Shown: piece after piece, positions 28,142 to 37,251 of the stretch
How positions within the stretch are numbered: position 1 is the stretch's first letter
Layout: each line of letters starts with the position of its first letter
Source: Hyphomonas pacifica
GTDB lineage: Bacteria; Pseudomonadota; Alphaproteobacteria; Caulobacterales; Hyphomonadaceae
Direction of reading: 5' to 3'
DNA: 64,000 nt
NCBI RefSeq assembly: GCF_000682675.1
Contig: NZ_AWFA01000089.1
Span: 38,779 to 102,778 of the forward strand
The notes under the pieces: generated by a model
The model's database searches: none
What the model was told of the DNA's origin: nothing
The model's input: the letters and a program-made list of their open reading frames with translations, nothing else
Translations under genes and position numbers: made by a program

Positions 28142-28157
28142 TCTGAGTTTTTTCTTC

Positions 28158-29561
28158 ATGCGTCTCCCCTCCATCCTGCTAAGTCTGGCGTTTGCACTCT
28201 TTGCCTGCGCACAAGCCCCAGCTGCTCCACCTGAGCCTGAAACTCAACTCATTGCGCAGAACGGCACCATACTGCCTGAAGCGTTCGGCATATGGAGCTC
28301 TCAGGAATCCGGCTGGATACTAGAGATCACCTCAGATGGCATCACGCGCTGGCAGGATACAACGGCAGCCTGTTATCCCGCGCGACAGGATGGCCCGACA
28401 CTGATGGGACAGATCGAATACAGATATTTCACGCCCTTAGATGCTGACACGGCTAAGTTTGAATACCTGCCTTCGGATGGACATGCCCTGTTCACCCGGT
28501 TGGAGCATATGCCAGCTCGCTGTAGCGATACGCCGATCATAGATCCCGTCACCTTGTTTGAGATCTTTGCTTCAGTTTTTCAGCAGCATTATGTCTTTTT
28601 TGATCAACGCGGGGTCGACTGGCAGGCGATAACTTCAAAGGCTCGGGGACAAATCTCCCATGATACGAGTGAAGAGGACCTTCTCAGCGTCTTCACCGAA
28701 ATGCTGGAGCCACTTCAGGATTCCCACACAAAACTGATCGCAACAATTGATGGCACGCCGCATCGAATTCAATTTGGGCTGGGCGAGACGCTGCCAAAAG
28801 TACGTGCAAGTATAGGGGAGTCTCCTTGGCTGGTCGGTATACTGGACAATCTCATGGCCTGGCTGGACGAAGGCGCCGTTCAGACCGGCAATGAGCGATT
28901 TATCCACGGCACGGTCAATGGACATATTGGCTATATCCAGATCTTCACCATGGGCGGCTTTACGACTGCGCATGAGGCAGGCACGCCGGAATGGGCAAAT
29001 GACGAGATCAAGGCCCTTCACAATCTGTTTGACGAGGCCTTTGCAGGCTTTGACGATACAGATGCTCTGATCCTGGATCTTTCCAACAACCGGGGTGGCT
29101 ATGATGCTATCACGCGCGCAATTGCCAGCCGCTTCCTGGATGCGCCCATTGAGGCCTATTCCGTTCGCACGGAATGGGAGGGAACCCCTCTGATCACCTA
29201 TACTATTGCTCCTTATAGTGATGGCCCGGTCTACATAAAGCCTGTCTATGTCATCACCAGTGATATCACCGTATCCGGCGGCGAGATCACCACAATGATG
29301 CTACAGCAATTACCACATGTAACGGTTGCAGGTAGGAGAACACGTGGAGCCTTCTCCACCCCGCTGGCCAAGCCCCTGCCAAATGGCTGGTACCTTGAAC
29401 TATCAAACGAGATCTTCTCGTCTGCAGACGGCACGGTCTATGAGGGGCGAGGTATCGCACCTGAGATCATCCTGCCTCTGTTCGCCGAGAATCCTCCTGT
29501 CGAGAGCCATCTGACATCGCTGAAACAGCTCGTTGCGTGCATAGAGGATGAGACGTGCTGA
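28158..29561 (+). CDS. S41-family (tail-specific) peptidase-like lipoprotein
   Basis: The 467-residue product starts with a lipoprotein-type signal (MRLPSILLSLAFALFAC). The C-terminal half is an S41/ClpP-fold protease domain: HGTVNGHIGYIQIFTMGGF, then TDALILDLSNNRGGYDAITRAIASRF and VYVITSDITVSGGEITTMML. The serine in VSGGE fits the catalytic position, and GRRTRGAFST follows. The N-terminal part (about residues 30-130) is a separate beta domain with two cysteines, TTAACYPARQ and MPARCSDTP. No PDZ domain is evident. The ATG lacks a ribosome-binding site, and the base composition looks lower in GC than the neighbours. The target is unknown. Confidence 0.83.
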   Translation: MRLPSILLSLAFALFACAQAPAAPPEPETQLIAQNGTILPEAFGIWSSQESGWILEITSDGITRWQDTTAACYPARQDGPTLMGQIEYRYFTPLDADTAKFEYLPSDGHALFTRLEHMPARCSDTPIIDPVTLFEIFASVFQQHYVFFDQRGVDWQAITSKARGQISHDTSEEDLLSVFTEMLEPLQDSHTKLIATIDGTPHRIQFGLGETLPKVRASIGESPWLVGILDNLMAWLDEGAVQTGNERFIHGTVNGHIGYIQIFTMGGFTTAHEAGTPEWANDEIKALHNLFDEAFAGFDDTDALILDLSNNRGGYDAITRAIASRFLDAPIEAYSVRTEWEGTPLITYTIAPYSDGPVYIKPVYVITSDITVSGGEITTMMLQQLPHVTVAGRRTRGAFSTPLAKPLPNGWYLELSNEIFSSADGTVYEGRGIAPEIILPLFAENPPVESHLTSLKQLVACIEDETC

Positions 29562-29565
29562 AGAA

Positions 29566-29592
29566 CCGGGAGCAGGAAAACACCGCTCCCGG
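29566..29592. terminator. Stem-loop between convergent S41 and copB genes
   Basis: The arms CCGGGAGC (29566-29573) and GCTCCCGG (29585-29592) are perfect 8-bp complements around an 11-base loop, in the 40-base gap between the S41 stop and the copB stop. Position between two convergent genes fits a bidirectional transcription terminator. There is no strong T run on either side, so it would be a weak intrinsic terminator. Confidence 0.5.
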
Positions 29593-29601
29593 ATATTACA
29601 A

Positions 29602-30411
29602 TCAGAACCAGGTTCGGATGCCCAGCACCCAATAGGCCTGGTCTTTCTCACCGCCTGCAGCCTCCACATAATCGGCCGTATCGCCCAGTGCGCTGTGATA
29701 TTCCCAGCCGACATAAGGCGCAAATTCCCGCTTGATCTCATAGCGCAGGCGCAGCCCCGCCTGCACACTTGTGAAGCCGGCCCCGGTTTCAAGTTCCGGA
29801 ATATCCTGCGCGGACATGGCCAGTTCGAGACGCGGCTGCAGGATCAGACGCTGGGTCAACAGAAGTTCATACTCTGCCTCAAGATCCGCTGTCAGATCGC
29901 CCTCATCGCTGAGATAGAGAGCGCCATCGACTTCAAACCAGTAAGGCGCAAGCCCCTGAAAGCCGAGCACAGCATGCGCGCGGCCTTCCGGCTCAAAATC
30001 ATACCGAACACCCGCTTGCAGATCGAAATAGGGCGAGACCGCGCGCGACCAGAGCAATTGCACTTCGGCTTCCTCAAGATCGCCCTCATCAAAGGAATAT
30101 TCTCCCTCCGTTTTCAGATAGAGCCTGTCAGTGTCACCGCCATACCAGGCCGAGCCATCCCACACACCGATCTCTTCATCGTCAGACATCTGCACTTCGG
30201 CACGGTTAAGCATCACCATGCCAAATGCCTGATCGCCATTGTGATGCAGGACATGCGACCGGGAGGCTGCCATTTCAGCAGGGTCAAAATAGGCATCTGC
30301 CTGAGACCAAGGGGCATTTTCAGAATTATCCTCATGCCCAGAATGGTCCTGTGCGTAGGCAGAGGACATGCCAAGGATCATGGCCCAAAGGGAAATCAGA
30401 ACCGGTTTCAT
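29602..30411 (-). CDS. copB: Copper resistance protein CopB/PcoB, outer membrane
   Basis: CopB is an outer-membrane beta-barrel protein of periplasmic copper resistance systems. The 269-residue product has a signal peptide (MKPVLISLWAMILGMSSAYA) and a short metal-binding N-terminus (QDHSGHED). Repeated beta strands follow, with the family pattern: EVQLLWSRAVSPYFDLQAGVRYDF, LAPYWFEVDGALYLSDEGDLTADLEAEYELLLTQRLILQPRLEL, GLRLRYEIKREFAPYVGWEYH, ending in Trp-Phe. Its ATG overlaps the copA stop, with GGAGG inside copA, so the two are translationally coupled. Confidence 0.94.
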   Translation of the reverse strand: MKPVLISLWAMILGMSSAYAQDHSGHEDNSENAPWSQADAYFDPAEMAASRSHVLHHNGDQAFGMVMLNRAEVQMSDDEEIGVWDGSAWYGGDTDRLYLKTEGEYSFDEGDLEEAEVQLLWSRAVSPYFDLQAGVRYDFEPEGRAHAVLGFQGLAPYWFEVDGALYLSDEGDLTADLEAEYELLLTQRLILQPRLELAMSAQDIPELETGAGFTSVQAGLRLRYEIKREFAPYVGWEYHSALGDTADYVEAAGGEKDQAYWVLGIRTWF

Positions 30412-32369
30412 TGGTCATCCTCCATCTTCATGTCATGCCCCATCTTGGAATGATCCATCTTGGAGTGATCCATTGTGTCATGCCCCATGGCGGAGTTATC
30501 CATGCTTTCATGCTCCTGCATCGGGGGCGTGTCATCCGATGGCAGAACGGAGACGACCTGCATCATGCCAGCATGCATGTGATAGAGAAGGTGGCAGTGA
30601 AATGCCCAATCCCCGACATGATCCGCCGACACATCAAAGGAAACCTTCTCGGCCGGCTTCACGATCACCGTATGCTTACGCGGGCAGTGATCCCCGCCCC
30701 CATTGACGAGATCAAAAAACATGCCGTGCAGGTGAATCGGATGCGGCATCATGGTGGAGTTGATGAGACTGACCCGCACGCGTTCGCCTTCATGAAAGAC
30801 GATTGGCTCCGTCACTTCAGAGAACTTCACCCCATCGAACGACCACATATAGCGTTCCATGTTCGAGGTCAGATGAATTTCGATCTCCCGTCCGGGTGCA
30901 CGCAGATCCGGGTTCGGATCCAGACTGCGCAGTTGGGAGTACCGCATCACGCGGTGCCCGACATTTTCCAAGCCGAGGCCCGGCTCATCCAGTCGGCTGA
31001 TCGGCATCATATTAACCTTGGTCACCCCTGGCCCACGCTTCACAGGGTTGGACTCCACGGGCCAGCCACCTGACTTCACCATGTCTTCGTGAGCCATACC
31101 GCCCATGTCATGCTCAGGCATGTCATGGGCAGAGTGGTCCATCTTCGAATGGTCCATTTTGGAGTGGTTCATACCCTCCTCTGTCATGGTCCCTGCCATG
31201 GCATCCTCCGACATCGCATCATCATCCATATTGCCATGACCCATGGCCGAATGGTCCATGCCCATATCCTTCATGCTCAATGTCGGCACAGGCCTGAGAG
31301 CCGGAGTTTCAGCTCGCATCCCGGCCTTCGGCCCGAATGTGGCCACAGCCTGTCCGGACCGGTCAATGCTTTCAGCAACGAAAGCATAAGCCCGGTCTTC
31401 CGGCGGGGAGATGATCACATCATAAGTCTCAGCCACGCCCATCTGGAATTCATCCACTTCAAGTGGCTGAACATTCAGGCCATCTGCGGCAACGATGGTC
31501 ATCGGCAGATCCGGCAGGCGCACATTGAAGATGGTCATCGCCGAGGCATTGATGATCCGCAGGCGGACACGTTCCCCCTTCTGGAAGATGCCGTTCCAAT
31601 TGTCCTTCGTGGAATGTCCGTTGATCAGGAAGTGGTAGGTCGACCCGGTTACATCCGCTATGTCGCGCGGAGACATACGCATCGCGCTCCACATTGCCCG
31701 GTCAGACCAGGCCGCGCCAAATCCGTTCGCCCTGGTATCCGCCAGAAAGTCAGGTAGTGTCCGCTGCTGGAAATTGTACGTATCGCTCGACTTTTTCAGT
31801 TTGGCAAAGATGCGCTCTGCCCGCTCAAAGCTCCAGTCAGACAGCACAAGGACATATTCCCGGTCATAGGCAACCGGGTCTGCCTCTTTAGGGTCGATGA
31901 TGATCGGCCCGTAATGGCCTTCCTGCTCCTGCAGGCCTGAATGGGAATGATACCAATAGGTGCCGGACTGCGGCACGGCATATTTATAGGTGAAGGTTTC
32001 ACCAGCTCGGATACCCGGAAACGTCACGCCCGGCACGCCGTCCATCTGGAACGGCACGAGCAGGCCGTGCCAGTGGATAGACGTGTCAACATCCAGCGTA
32101 TTCTTGACGTTCAGGGTGATCTCGTCCCCTTCCCGGAAACGGATCAAGGGCGCAGGCAATGTCCCGTTCACACCAGTCGCCTCGCCTGGCTTGCCATCAA
32201 TACGCACGGGAAACTTCCCGACCGTCAGGTCGAACTCTGTCGCCGTGTGAGGGTGAAGACCATGATTGCCATCACTGGCACTACGCGCCCAAGCGGGCAG
32301 CAACGCCCCCAAGCCGCTAAGCAGGCCGGACGCGGCCGACCCGTACATAAATTGTCGTCTGTTCAACAT
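30408..32369 (-). CDS. copA: CopA/PcoA-type multicopper oxidase, Tat-exported
   Basis: The 653-residue enzyme oxidises Cu(I) to the less toxic Cu(II) in the periplasm. A twin-arginine signal (MLNRRQFMYGSAASGLLSGLGALL) fits export of a folded, metal-loaded protein. Cupredoxin copper ligands are intact: SIHWHGLLVPFQMDG, TYWYHSHSGLQEQEGHYGP, HPIHLHGMFF and AFHCHLLYHMHAGMMQ. Two His/Met-rich segments stand out: one of about 65 residues near 365-430 with repeated MDHSKM and MGH units, and a C-terminal tail of nearly 40 residues after the last copper motif. CopA proteins normally have the internal Met-rich region; the long tail is less usual. No clear ribosome-binding site precedes the ATG. Confidence 0.95.
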   Translation of the reverse strand: MLNRRQFMYGSAASGLLSGLGALLPAWARSASDGNHGLHPHTATEFDLTVGKFPVRIDGKPGEATGVNGTLPAPLIRFREGDEITLNVKNTLDVDTSIHWHGLLVPFQMDGVPGVTFPGIRAGETFTYKYAVPQSGTYWYHSHSGLQEQEGHYGPIIIDPKEADPVAYDREYVLVLSDWSFERAERIFAKLKKSSDTYNFQQRTLPDFLADTRANGFGAAWSDRAMWSAMRMSPRDIADVTGSTYHFLINGHSTKDNWNGIFQKGERVRLRIINASAMTIFNVRLPDLPMTIVAADGLNVQPLEVDEFQMGVAETYDVIISPPEDRAYAFVAESIDRSGQAVATFGPKAGMRAETPALRPVPTLSMKDMGMDHSAMGHGNMDDDAMSEDAMAGTMTEEGMNHSKMDHSKMDHSAHDMPEHDMGGMAHEDMVKSGGWPVESNPVKRGPGVTKVNMMPISRLDEPGLGLENVGHRVMRYSQLRSLDPNPDLRAPGREIEIHLTSNMERYMWSFDGVKFSEVTEPIVFHEGERVRVSLINSTMMPHPIHLHGMFFDLVNGGGDHCPRKHTVIVKPAEKVSFDVSADHVGDWAFHCHLLYHMHAGMMQVVSVLPSDDTPPMQEHESMDNSAMGHDTMDHSKMDHSKMGHDMKMEDDQ

Positions 32370-32460
32370 GTTTGAAAATCCAGAGAATTAAGTGTTCCGC
32401 AAAAGGCAGATTTCCGGCAGGCAAAACCTTACCGGAGACGCACAAACCTGCGCATTTCAA

Positions 32461-32859
32461 TCAATTCAAAAGACGGATCTTCAGGCTAACGGGGGTAATT
32501 GTCGGCGGATCAGGCATCTGCCTGGGTGGCCCGCGTACCTCAATACGATAGGCCGCCTGCGACACCAGGGCTGAGGGCGCTGGCAGCAAAATCTTTACCA
32601 CCGGACCTTGCACGCCCTTGGCACTGAAATCCGCGGCCTTAGCCAGAAAGGGTGTGTCCGGATGGCATTGGGCTTTAGGTGTGTCCGAAGGCGCAGACGC
32701 CATGTCGGCGCAATGGTCTGAGGATGCTGCCTGCAGCTCCATGGCATGTGCGGCGCTGAGGCCATGGTCAGAATGGTCGGCACAGGCACACATGGCATGC
32801 TGCGACCCCAGCAGCAGGGCAGCCACTACCAGTAAAAGGTTACGAACAGCCATCACCAT
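32461..32859 (-). CDS. Small exported His/Cys/Met-rich protein of the copper operon
   Basis: The start at 32859 follows AAGGAAA and gives a signal peptide (MVMAVRNLLLVVAALLLGSQHAMC). The mature N-terminus is dense in metal ligands (CADHSDHGLSAAHAMELQ, then SSDHCADM and AQCHPDTP). A plain beta-type C-terminal half ends VSLKIRLLN. It is the first gene of the leftward copper operon, 91 bases before copA. The layout resembles short DUF2946-type proteins seen near copper oxidases, but I cannot confirm the family. A periplasmic copper-binding or copper-sensing role is inferred from composition and position. Confidence 0.72.
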   Translation of the reverse strand: MVMAVRNLLLVVAALLLGSQHAMCACADHSDHGLSAAHAMELQAASSDHCADMASAPSDTPKAQCHPDTPFLAKAADFSAKGVQGPVVKILLPAPSALVSQAAYRIEVRGPPRQMPDPPTITPVSLKIRLLN

Positions 32860-32930
32860 GAAAAGTGTTTCCTTCAGTGAAGACATCTAGGGCGATCCCG
32901 GCTTCAGAACAATGCCTTCTTGTCTGAGGT

Positions 32931-33758
32931 TTAGGCGCGCAGCAGCTCGTTCACGCCCGTTTTGGAGCGCGTCTGCGCGTCGACCGTTTTCACGATCACG
33001 GCGCAGGCGAGACTCGGGCCACCATTCTTGTCCGGCAGGGTGCCTGGCACGACCACCGAATAAGGTGGCACTTTGCCATAGCTGATCTCGCCCGTCTGGC
33101 GATTCACGATCTTGGTGGACTGGGTGATGAACACGCCCATCGCGATGACAGAGCCTTCGCCCACAACCACGCCCTCAACCACTTCAGAGCGCGCCCCGAT
33201 GAAGCAATTGTCCTCAATGATTGTCGGGTTCGCCTGCAGCGGCTCCAGAACACCGCCAATGCCGGTGCCGGCAGAGATGTGGCAGTTCGCGCCAACTTGC
33301 GCGCAGGAGCCGACAGAGGCCCATGTGTCAATCATTGTGCCTTCGCCCACATAGGCACCAATGTTCACATAGGACGGCATCAGCACGGCATTTTTCGCGA
33401 TATAGGCACCGCGGCGCACAGCGCAGGGCGGCACAGCGCGGAAACCGGCATTCTCAAAGTCGGATGTGCCCCAGCCCTGGAATTTGGAGGGCACCTTGTC
33501 CCACCAATTGCCGCCACCCGGTACACCGGAAATCATGCCGTTGGCATTCAGACGAAAAGACAGCAGCACAGCCTTCTTCAGCCATTGATGCACTTCCCAG
33601 CTGCCATCGCCATTCGGGCTTGCCACACGGGCGTCCCCGGAATCGAGAAGCTCAATGGCAGCCTCGACCGCATCGCGCACTTCACCGCGTGTTTCAGTGG
33701 TCAGCGTGTCGCGGGTTTCCCACGCCTGTTCGATGGAGGCGGCAAGGGCTTCTGTCAT
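32931..33758 (-). CDS. dapD: Tetrahydrodipicolinate N-succinyltransferase
   Basis: DapD succinylates tetrahydrodipicolinate in the diaminopimelate/lysine pathway. The 275-residue protein has an alpha-helical N-terminal domain, [18 protein letters not shown], and then the left-handed beta-helix of hexapeptide repeats ([77 protein letters not shown]). It ends [12 protein letters not shown]. The start follows GGAG. It lies 18 bases after the nucleotidase gene and is the last gene of the argB-led group. dapE is not in the window. Confidence 0.97.
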   Translation of the reverse strand: MTEALAASIEQAWETRDTLTTETRGEVRDAVEAAIELLDSGDARVASPNGDGSWEVHQWLKKAVLLSFRLNANGMISGVPGGGNWWDKVPSKFQGWGTSDFENAGFRAVPPCAVRRGAYIAKNAVLMPSYVNIGAYVGEGTMIDTWASVGSCAQVGANCHISAGTGIGGVLEPLQANPTIIEDNCFIGARSEVVEGVVVGEGSVIAMGVFITQSTKIVNRQTGEISYGKVPPYSVVVPGTLPDKNGGPSLACAVIVKTVDAQTRSKTGVNELLRA

Positions 33759-33776
33759 TTTTTTCTCCGGGGCCGT

Positions 33777-34523
33777 TTAGTCCAAGGTTTCAATCGCCGC
33801 CTCAAGAAAGGCAGCAAGGTCGCCCGTGACATAGTCTATGTGGTCTGGGCCGTCATCCCCTAACAGGTCATCCAGATTGGCGGGTCGGGCTTCAATTGGC
33901 TCATGGCTCCAATCCTTTTCGGAATGCACCAGCACCGTTGTGAACCCCATATCCTTTGCAGGCAGCAGATTGCGGGCAAGATCTTCAAAGAAAATCGCGC
34001 GACCTGGCTTGATGTCATGCAAAGCCACGAACCGGTCATAGGACACCTGATTGGGCTTGGGCGTGTACTCAGCATCCTCGATGCCATAACTGCCATCGAA
34101 CAGATGCGAGAGGCCCATCCTCTCCACCACCCGCTCGGCATGACGGCGTGAGCCGTTTGTGTAGACGAATTTCCGCCCAGGCAAAGCCGACATTGCATCG
34201 CGCAATACCGGCAGATCCGGCAGCGGTGAGAGGTCTATTTCGTGGACATAATGCAGAAAGTCAGTCGGATTGATCTTGTGAACCTTCATCAAGCCGGAGA
34301 GCGTCGTGCCATAGGTCGCATAGTAATGCTTCTGCAGTTTTCTTGCCTCATCGGGCGGCAGGTCCAGTAACCGAGAGACAAAATCCGTCATGCGCGTGTC
34401 AATCTCGGCGAAAAGGTTGCACTCCGCCGGATACAGCGTGTTGTCGAGATCAAACACCCAATCCCGGACATGAGCGAAACTGCCGAATGGCGCAATGTGC
34501 ACGCCTGCCTTGGAAGAAATCAT
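33777..34523 (-). CDS. HAD-family pyrimidine 5'-nucleotidase-type phosphatase
   Basis: The 248-residue protein is a HAD hydrolase of the Sdt1/Phm8 type, which dephosphorylates pyrimidine nucleotides. Motif I is WVFDLDNTLYPAECNLF with the two catalytic aspartates, motif II KFVYTNGSRRHAERV, the lysine motif EYTPKPNQVSYDRF and motif IV AIFFEDLARNLLPAKDMGFTTVLVH. The helical cap lies at about residues 40-110. Its ATG overlaps the stop of the DUF1036 gene. The argB / HAD nucleotidase / dapD neighbourhood is common in alphaproteobacteria. Confidence 0.9.
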   Translation of the reverse strand: MISSKAGVHIAPFGSFAHVRDWVFDLDNTLYPAECNLFAEIDTRMTDFVSRLLDLPPDEARKLQKHYYATYGTTLSGLMKVHKINPTDFLHYVHEIDLSPLPDLPVLRDAMSALPGRKFVYTNGSRRHAERVVERMGLSHLFDGSYGIEDAEYTPKPNQVSYDRFVALHDIKPGRAIFFEDLARNLLPAKDMGFTTVLVHSEKDWSHEPIEARPANLDDLLGDDGPDHIDYVTGDLAAFLEAAIETLD

Positions 34524-35548
34524 TGTGTGCCCGCCTTGGCGAAATCACGTTCAAAGAATTCGAATACCAGACGGCGATCTACCGGTTCAGGTGCGCGCTG
34601 AAAAAGCGCGGTGCGATAGGCAGAGGCCTCGCAATCATCGCGGCCAACAATGGCAAACTTCGCCCGGCCGACGCAGAAGGCATCAGACGCCTTGGCCAGC
34701 GTGCGGGTTCGGCTGCCATCTTCCATTTCGCCATAGACATAATATTCCGTGCTCCGCAGGCCACGGTCTATGGCGCGCGCGCAACCGCCCGCCTCCAGCA
34801 TCCACCACCCGCGGCTTTCCCAGCCTTCGGTCCCACGCCGGGCAATGGCGCTCCAGATACGCTTGTCCGTCCGGTTACACAGCGTGAAGCCGACATTGCG
34901 GCCCGCATCCTTGGCAACCTGTTCCAGAAAGTCGATCAGGTCAGAGTCCGACGTATCCGCAGGCAAGTTGTTCTTCTTGAGGAAGTCTCCAATTGCCGCG
35001 CGCGTCTTGTAGCCGATATGGCCATCAATCGCGCCGGAGAAGACATTGGCCTCTTCCAGAAGGCGTTGAACCCCGGCGGTACGCGCCTTTTCAAGATCAT
35101 AATTGTCAATCTCGGTGAAACTGGTGCTCCAGCGTGTGCGATTGGTGATCTGCACAGGGCGAAAGCCACGCGGCTCCAGGCCCATGGCGGTACAATTGGG
35201 TGGGCTTTCCAGAGAGAACCCACCTGTCGGGTCCACACACAGTTCCGTTTCACCGCGCCATTCGCGAACACCGCCGCGATGCGCGCTGGATGTACGGCCA
35301 TAGAGAAAATGATATTTCGGCTCCAGCGGCCCCTTCAGCGCCAACTGGCATGAGCCCGGCTGCAGCTTGAACCAGCCATCAACATTGATGCTGCCGCCAA
35401 CAGGGCGGCCAACAGCGGCTTCAATAATATAGCTCGTCTTGTTGCAGAGTTTCCAGCCATCGGAATCCTGTGCCTGCGCCAAGGCAGGCATGGCCAAGCT
35501 GGCCGCAAGAAAGACGAGACCCTTAAGAAATGAGCGTACCTGCGCCAT
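34520..35548 (-). CDS. Exported protein with two DUF1036 domains around a peptidoglycan-binding-like domain
   Basis: The start at 35548 lies inside argB (26-base overlap) and gives a signal peptide ([26 protein letters not shown]). The mature protein has a DUF1036-like domain ([20 protein letters not shown] ... [13 protein letters not shown]). A helical segment follows that looks like a peptidoglycan-binding domain ([36 protein letters not shown]). A second DUF1036 copy comes last ([20 protein letters not shown] ... [14 protein letters not shown]). Both copies keep the paired cysteines. DUF1036 proteins are exported and have no known role. The context suggests coupled translation: overlapping argB upstream and ATGA with the nucleotidase downstream. 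Confidence 0.83.
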   Translation of the reverse strand: MAQVRSFLKGLVFLAASLAMPALAQAQDSDGWKLCNKTSYIIEAAVGRPVGGSINVDGWFKLQPGSCQLALKGPLEPKYHFLYGRTSSAHRGGVREWRGETELCVDPTGGFSLESPPNCTAMGLEPRGFRPVQITNRTRWSTSFTEIDNYDLEKARTAGVQRLLEEANVFSGAIDGHIGYKTRAAIGDFLKKNNLPADTSDSDLIDFLEQVAKDAGRNVGFTLCNRTDKRIWSAIARRGTEGWESRGWWMLEAGGCARAIDRGLRSTEYYVYGEMEDGSRTRTLAKASDAFCVGRAKFAIVGRDDCEASAYRTALFQRAPEPVDRRLVFEFFERDFAKAGTQ

Positions 35549-36419
35549 GTTCTGTAAAAAGCTCCATGAGCAGGGCGTGCGGCGCACGCCCATCGAGGAT
35601 GACTGCCGCCCCGACGCCATGTTTTACAGATTGGGCCGCAGTTTCAAGCTTCGGTATCATACCACCTGCAGCTGTGCCGTCCGAAATAAGACCTGGAATG
35701 TCATCGACAGCAATCTCACGCATCAGGTTTTTCTGCTTGTCCATCACCCCGGCAACATCCGTGAGCAGGAAAAGACGACTTGCGCCAAGGGCTGCTGCCA
35801 GCGCCCCTGCCGCCGTGTCCGCGTTCACATTATAGCGGTGGCCATCCGGCCCGGCGCCCACGGGGGCAACAACAGGAATAAGCTGAGAATCGGATTTCAG
35901 TAGCGCATCGATCACACTTGTATCGACGGCGCTCGGCTCGCCTACGAAGCCGAGGTCCAGAACCTGCTCGATATGACTGTCCGGATCGCGCTCTGTCTTC
36001 TTGGCCTTTTCGGCCAGGATCAGATTGCCATCCGAACCGGACAGGCCAACCGCTTTGCCGCCTGCCTGATTGATCGCGCGGACAATGGATTTGTTGATCG
36101 GGCCGGACAGAACCATTTCGACCACTTCCATGGTCGCTTCATCTGTGACCCGCAGGCCGCCCTTGAACTCAGACACAATGCCCAACCGGTCCAGCAGCTT
36201 GCCGATCTGCGGGCCGCCGCCATGAACGATCACGGGGTGAACCCCCAGCGTCTTCAAGAGCACGACATCGCGCGCGAACATCGCGGCAAGGCTTTCATCC
36301 ACCATGGCGTGGCCGCCATATTTCACGACAATTATCTTTCCGGCGTAGCGCTGAATATAGGGCAGCGCTTCCGAAAGTGTGCGGGCGGTGAACTGGGCAG
36401 GGGAAATCTGGTCTGTCAT
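35523..36419 (-). CDS. argB: Acetylglutamate kinase
   Basis: ArgB phosphorylates N-acetylglutamate, the second step of arginine synthesis. The 298-residue protein shows [45 protein letters not shown], the substrate loop [46 protein letters not shown] and [21 protein letters not shown]. The length and N-terminal extension fit the arginine-feedback-regulated hexameric type, though regulation is not proven by sequence. It starts after AGGGG and is divergent from the potassium-uptake pair. argG lies far away at 60.7 kb. Confidence 0.97.
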   Translation of the reverse strand: MTDQISPAQFTARTLSEALPYIQRYAGKIIVVKYGGHAMVDESLAAMFARDVVLLKTLGVHPVIVHGGGPQIGKLLDRLGIVSEFKGGLRVTDEATMEVVEMVLSGPINKSIVRAINQAGGKAVGLSGSDGNLILAEKAKKTERDPDSHIEQVLDLGFVGEPSAVDTSVIDALLKSDSQLIPVVAPVGAGPDGHRYNVNADTAAGALAAALGASRLFLLTDVAGVMDKQKNLMREIAVDDIPGLISDGTAAGGMIPKLETAAQSVKHGVGAAVILDGRAPHALLMELFTEHGAGTLIS

Positions 36420-36582
36420 GCGCGCCCCTTTAGCGCGGTTTTTCCAGCTCGGTAAGGGGTGAGAATTTTTGCTGCATCACGAAACCGGCAGGCGTATGCT
36501 GCGTTATGCGCTGATCAAGACGCTTCAGACGTCGCAATTATTTGGACAATTGCCCTCCTCCCCAACAGATACGGTTATTCCC

Positions 36583-37251
36583 ATGGCTCAAAGCAGACGC
36601 AATGTAGTGGTCATTGGTCTTGGAACCTTCGGCATGGCAGTCGCGCGGGAATTGACCCGCATGGGTGACCGCGTGCTGGGGGTGGATGTCAAAGAGGCGG
36701 AAGTCGCCTCCATCGCAGATGAAATAGACTCTGCCCTTGTCGCAGATGCTGCAGACATGAAGGCCGTCCGCGAAATCGGTCTCGAAGCCTATGATGCGGT
36801 GATCATCTCCATCGGCGAGAATATGCAGTCCAGTATCCTCGCGGGGATGAACATTCTGGAAGCTGGCTGCACGGATGTCTGGGTGAAGGCGCAAAGCGAT
36901 ACGCACAAGACCATTCTGGAGCGGATCGGCATCCAGAATGTCGTTCTACCTGAGGCCAATGAAGGCCTTCACTTGGCGCAGCTGGTGCACAATCCGCGGA
37001 TGCGGAATTATCTCTGCCTCTGGGATGAAGTCTTCCTGGCTGAAATCCGCGTGCCGAGCCGCTTCAGCACGCGTGGCTTCTCTCCTCAGCGCCTGAAAGA
37101 CAAATACGCCCTCTCCTGTCTCGGTGTGATCCGCGACAAGCAGGTTTTTCCCATCGAAGATGGCGAGCAAAATCTGGGAGAAGATGACCGGCTCATCTTG
37201 TTTGGGAACCGAGCCGACATTCGGCGCTTCGCAGACGGATCGGACTCTTGA
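36583..37251 (+). CDS. Potassium uptake regulatory subunit, single RCK domain (KtrA/TrkA)
   Basis: The product binds nucleotides and gates the potassium channel encoded next. The ATG at 36583 gives 222 residues with one Rossmann-type RCK domain (RNVVVIGLGTFGMAVARELTRMGDRVLGVDVK ... AVIISIGENMQSSILAGMNI) and a C-terminal RCK-C domain (VFLAEIRVPSRFSTRGFS ... RLILFGNRADIRRF). A single RCK unit and this length fit KtrA rather than the double-domain TrkA of E. coli. Upstream in-frame starts (36496, 36469) exist, so the N-terminus is uncertain. Its stop overlaps the TTG start of the channel gene. Confidence 0.9.
   Translation: MAQSRRNVVVIGLGTFGMAVARELTRMGDRVLGVDVKEAEVASIADEIDSALVADAADMKAVREIGLEAYDAVIISIGENMQSSILAGMNILEAGCTDVWVKAQSDTHKTILERIGIQNVVLPEANEGLHLAQLVHNPRMRNYLCLWDEVFLAEIRVPSRFSTRGFSPQRLKDKYALSCLGVIRDKQVFPIEDGEQNLGEDDRLILFGNRADIRRFADGSDS

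Noticed and set aside
29548..30453. 301-codon open frame on the plus strand
   Set aside because: It is antisense to copB; the His-rich look comes from reading the reverse of acidic and Tyr codons.
30408..32369. MDHSKM repeats read as a DNA tandem-repeat or CRISPR-like array
   Set aside because: The repeats are irregular, in frame and encode the Met/His-rich parts of CopA; there are no spacers.
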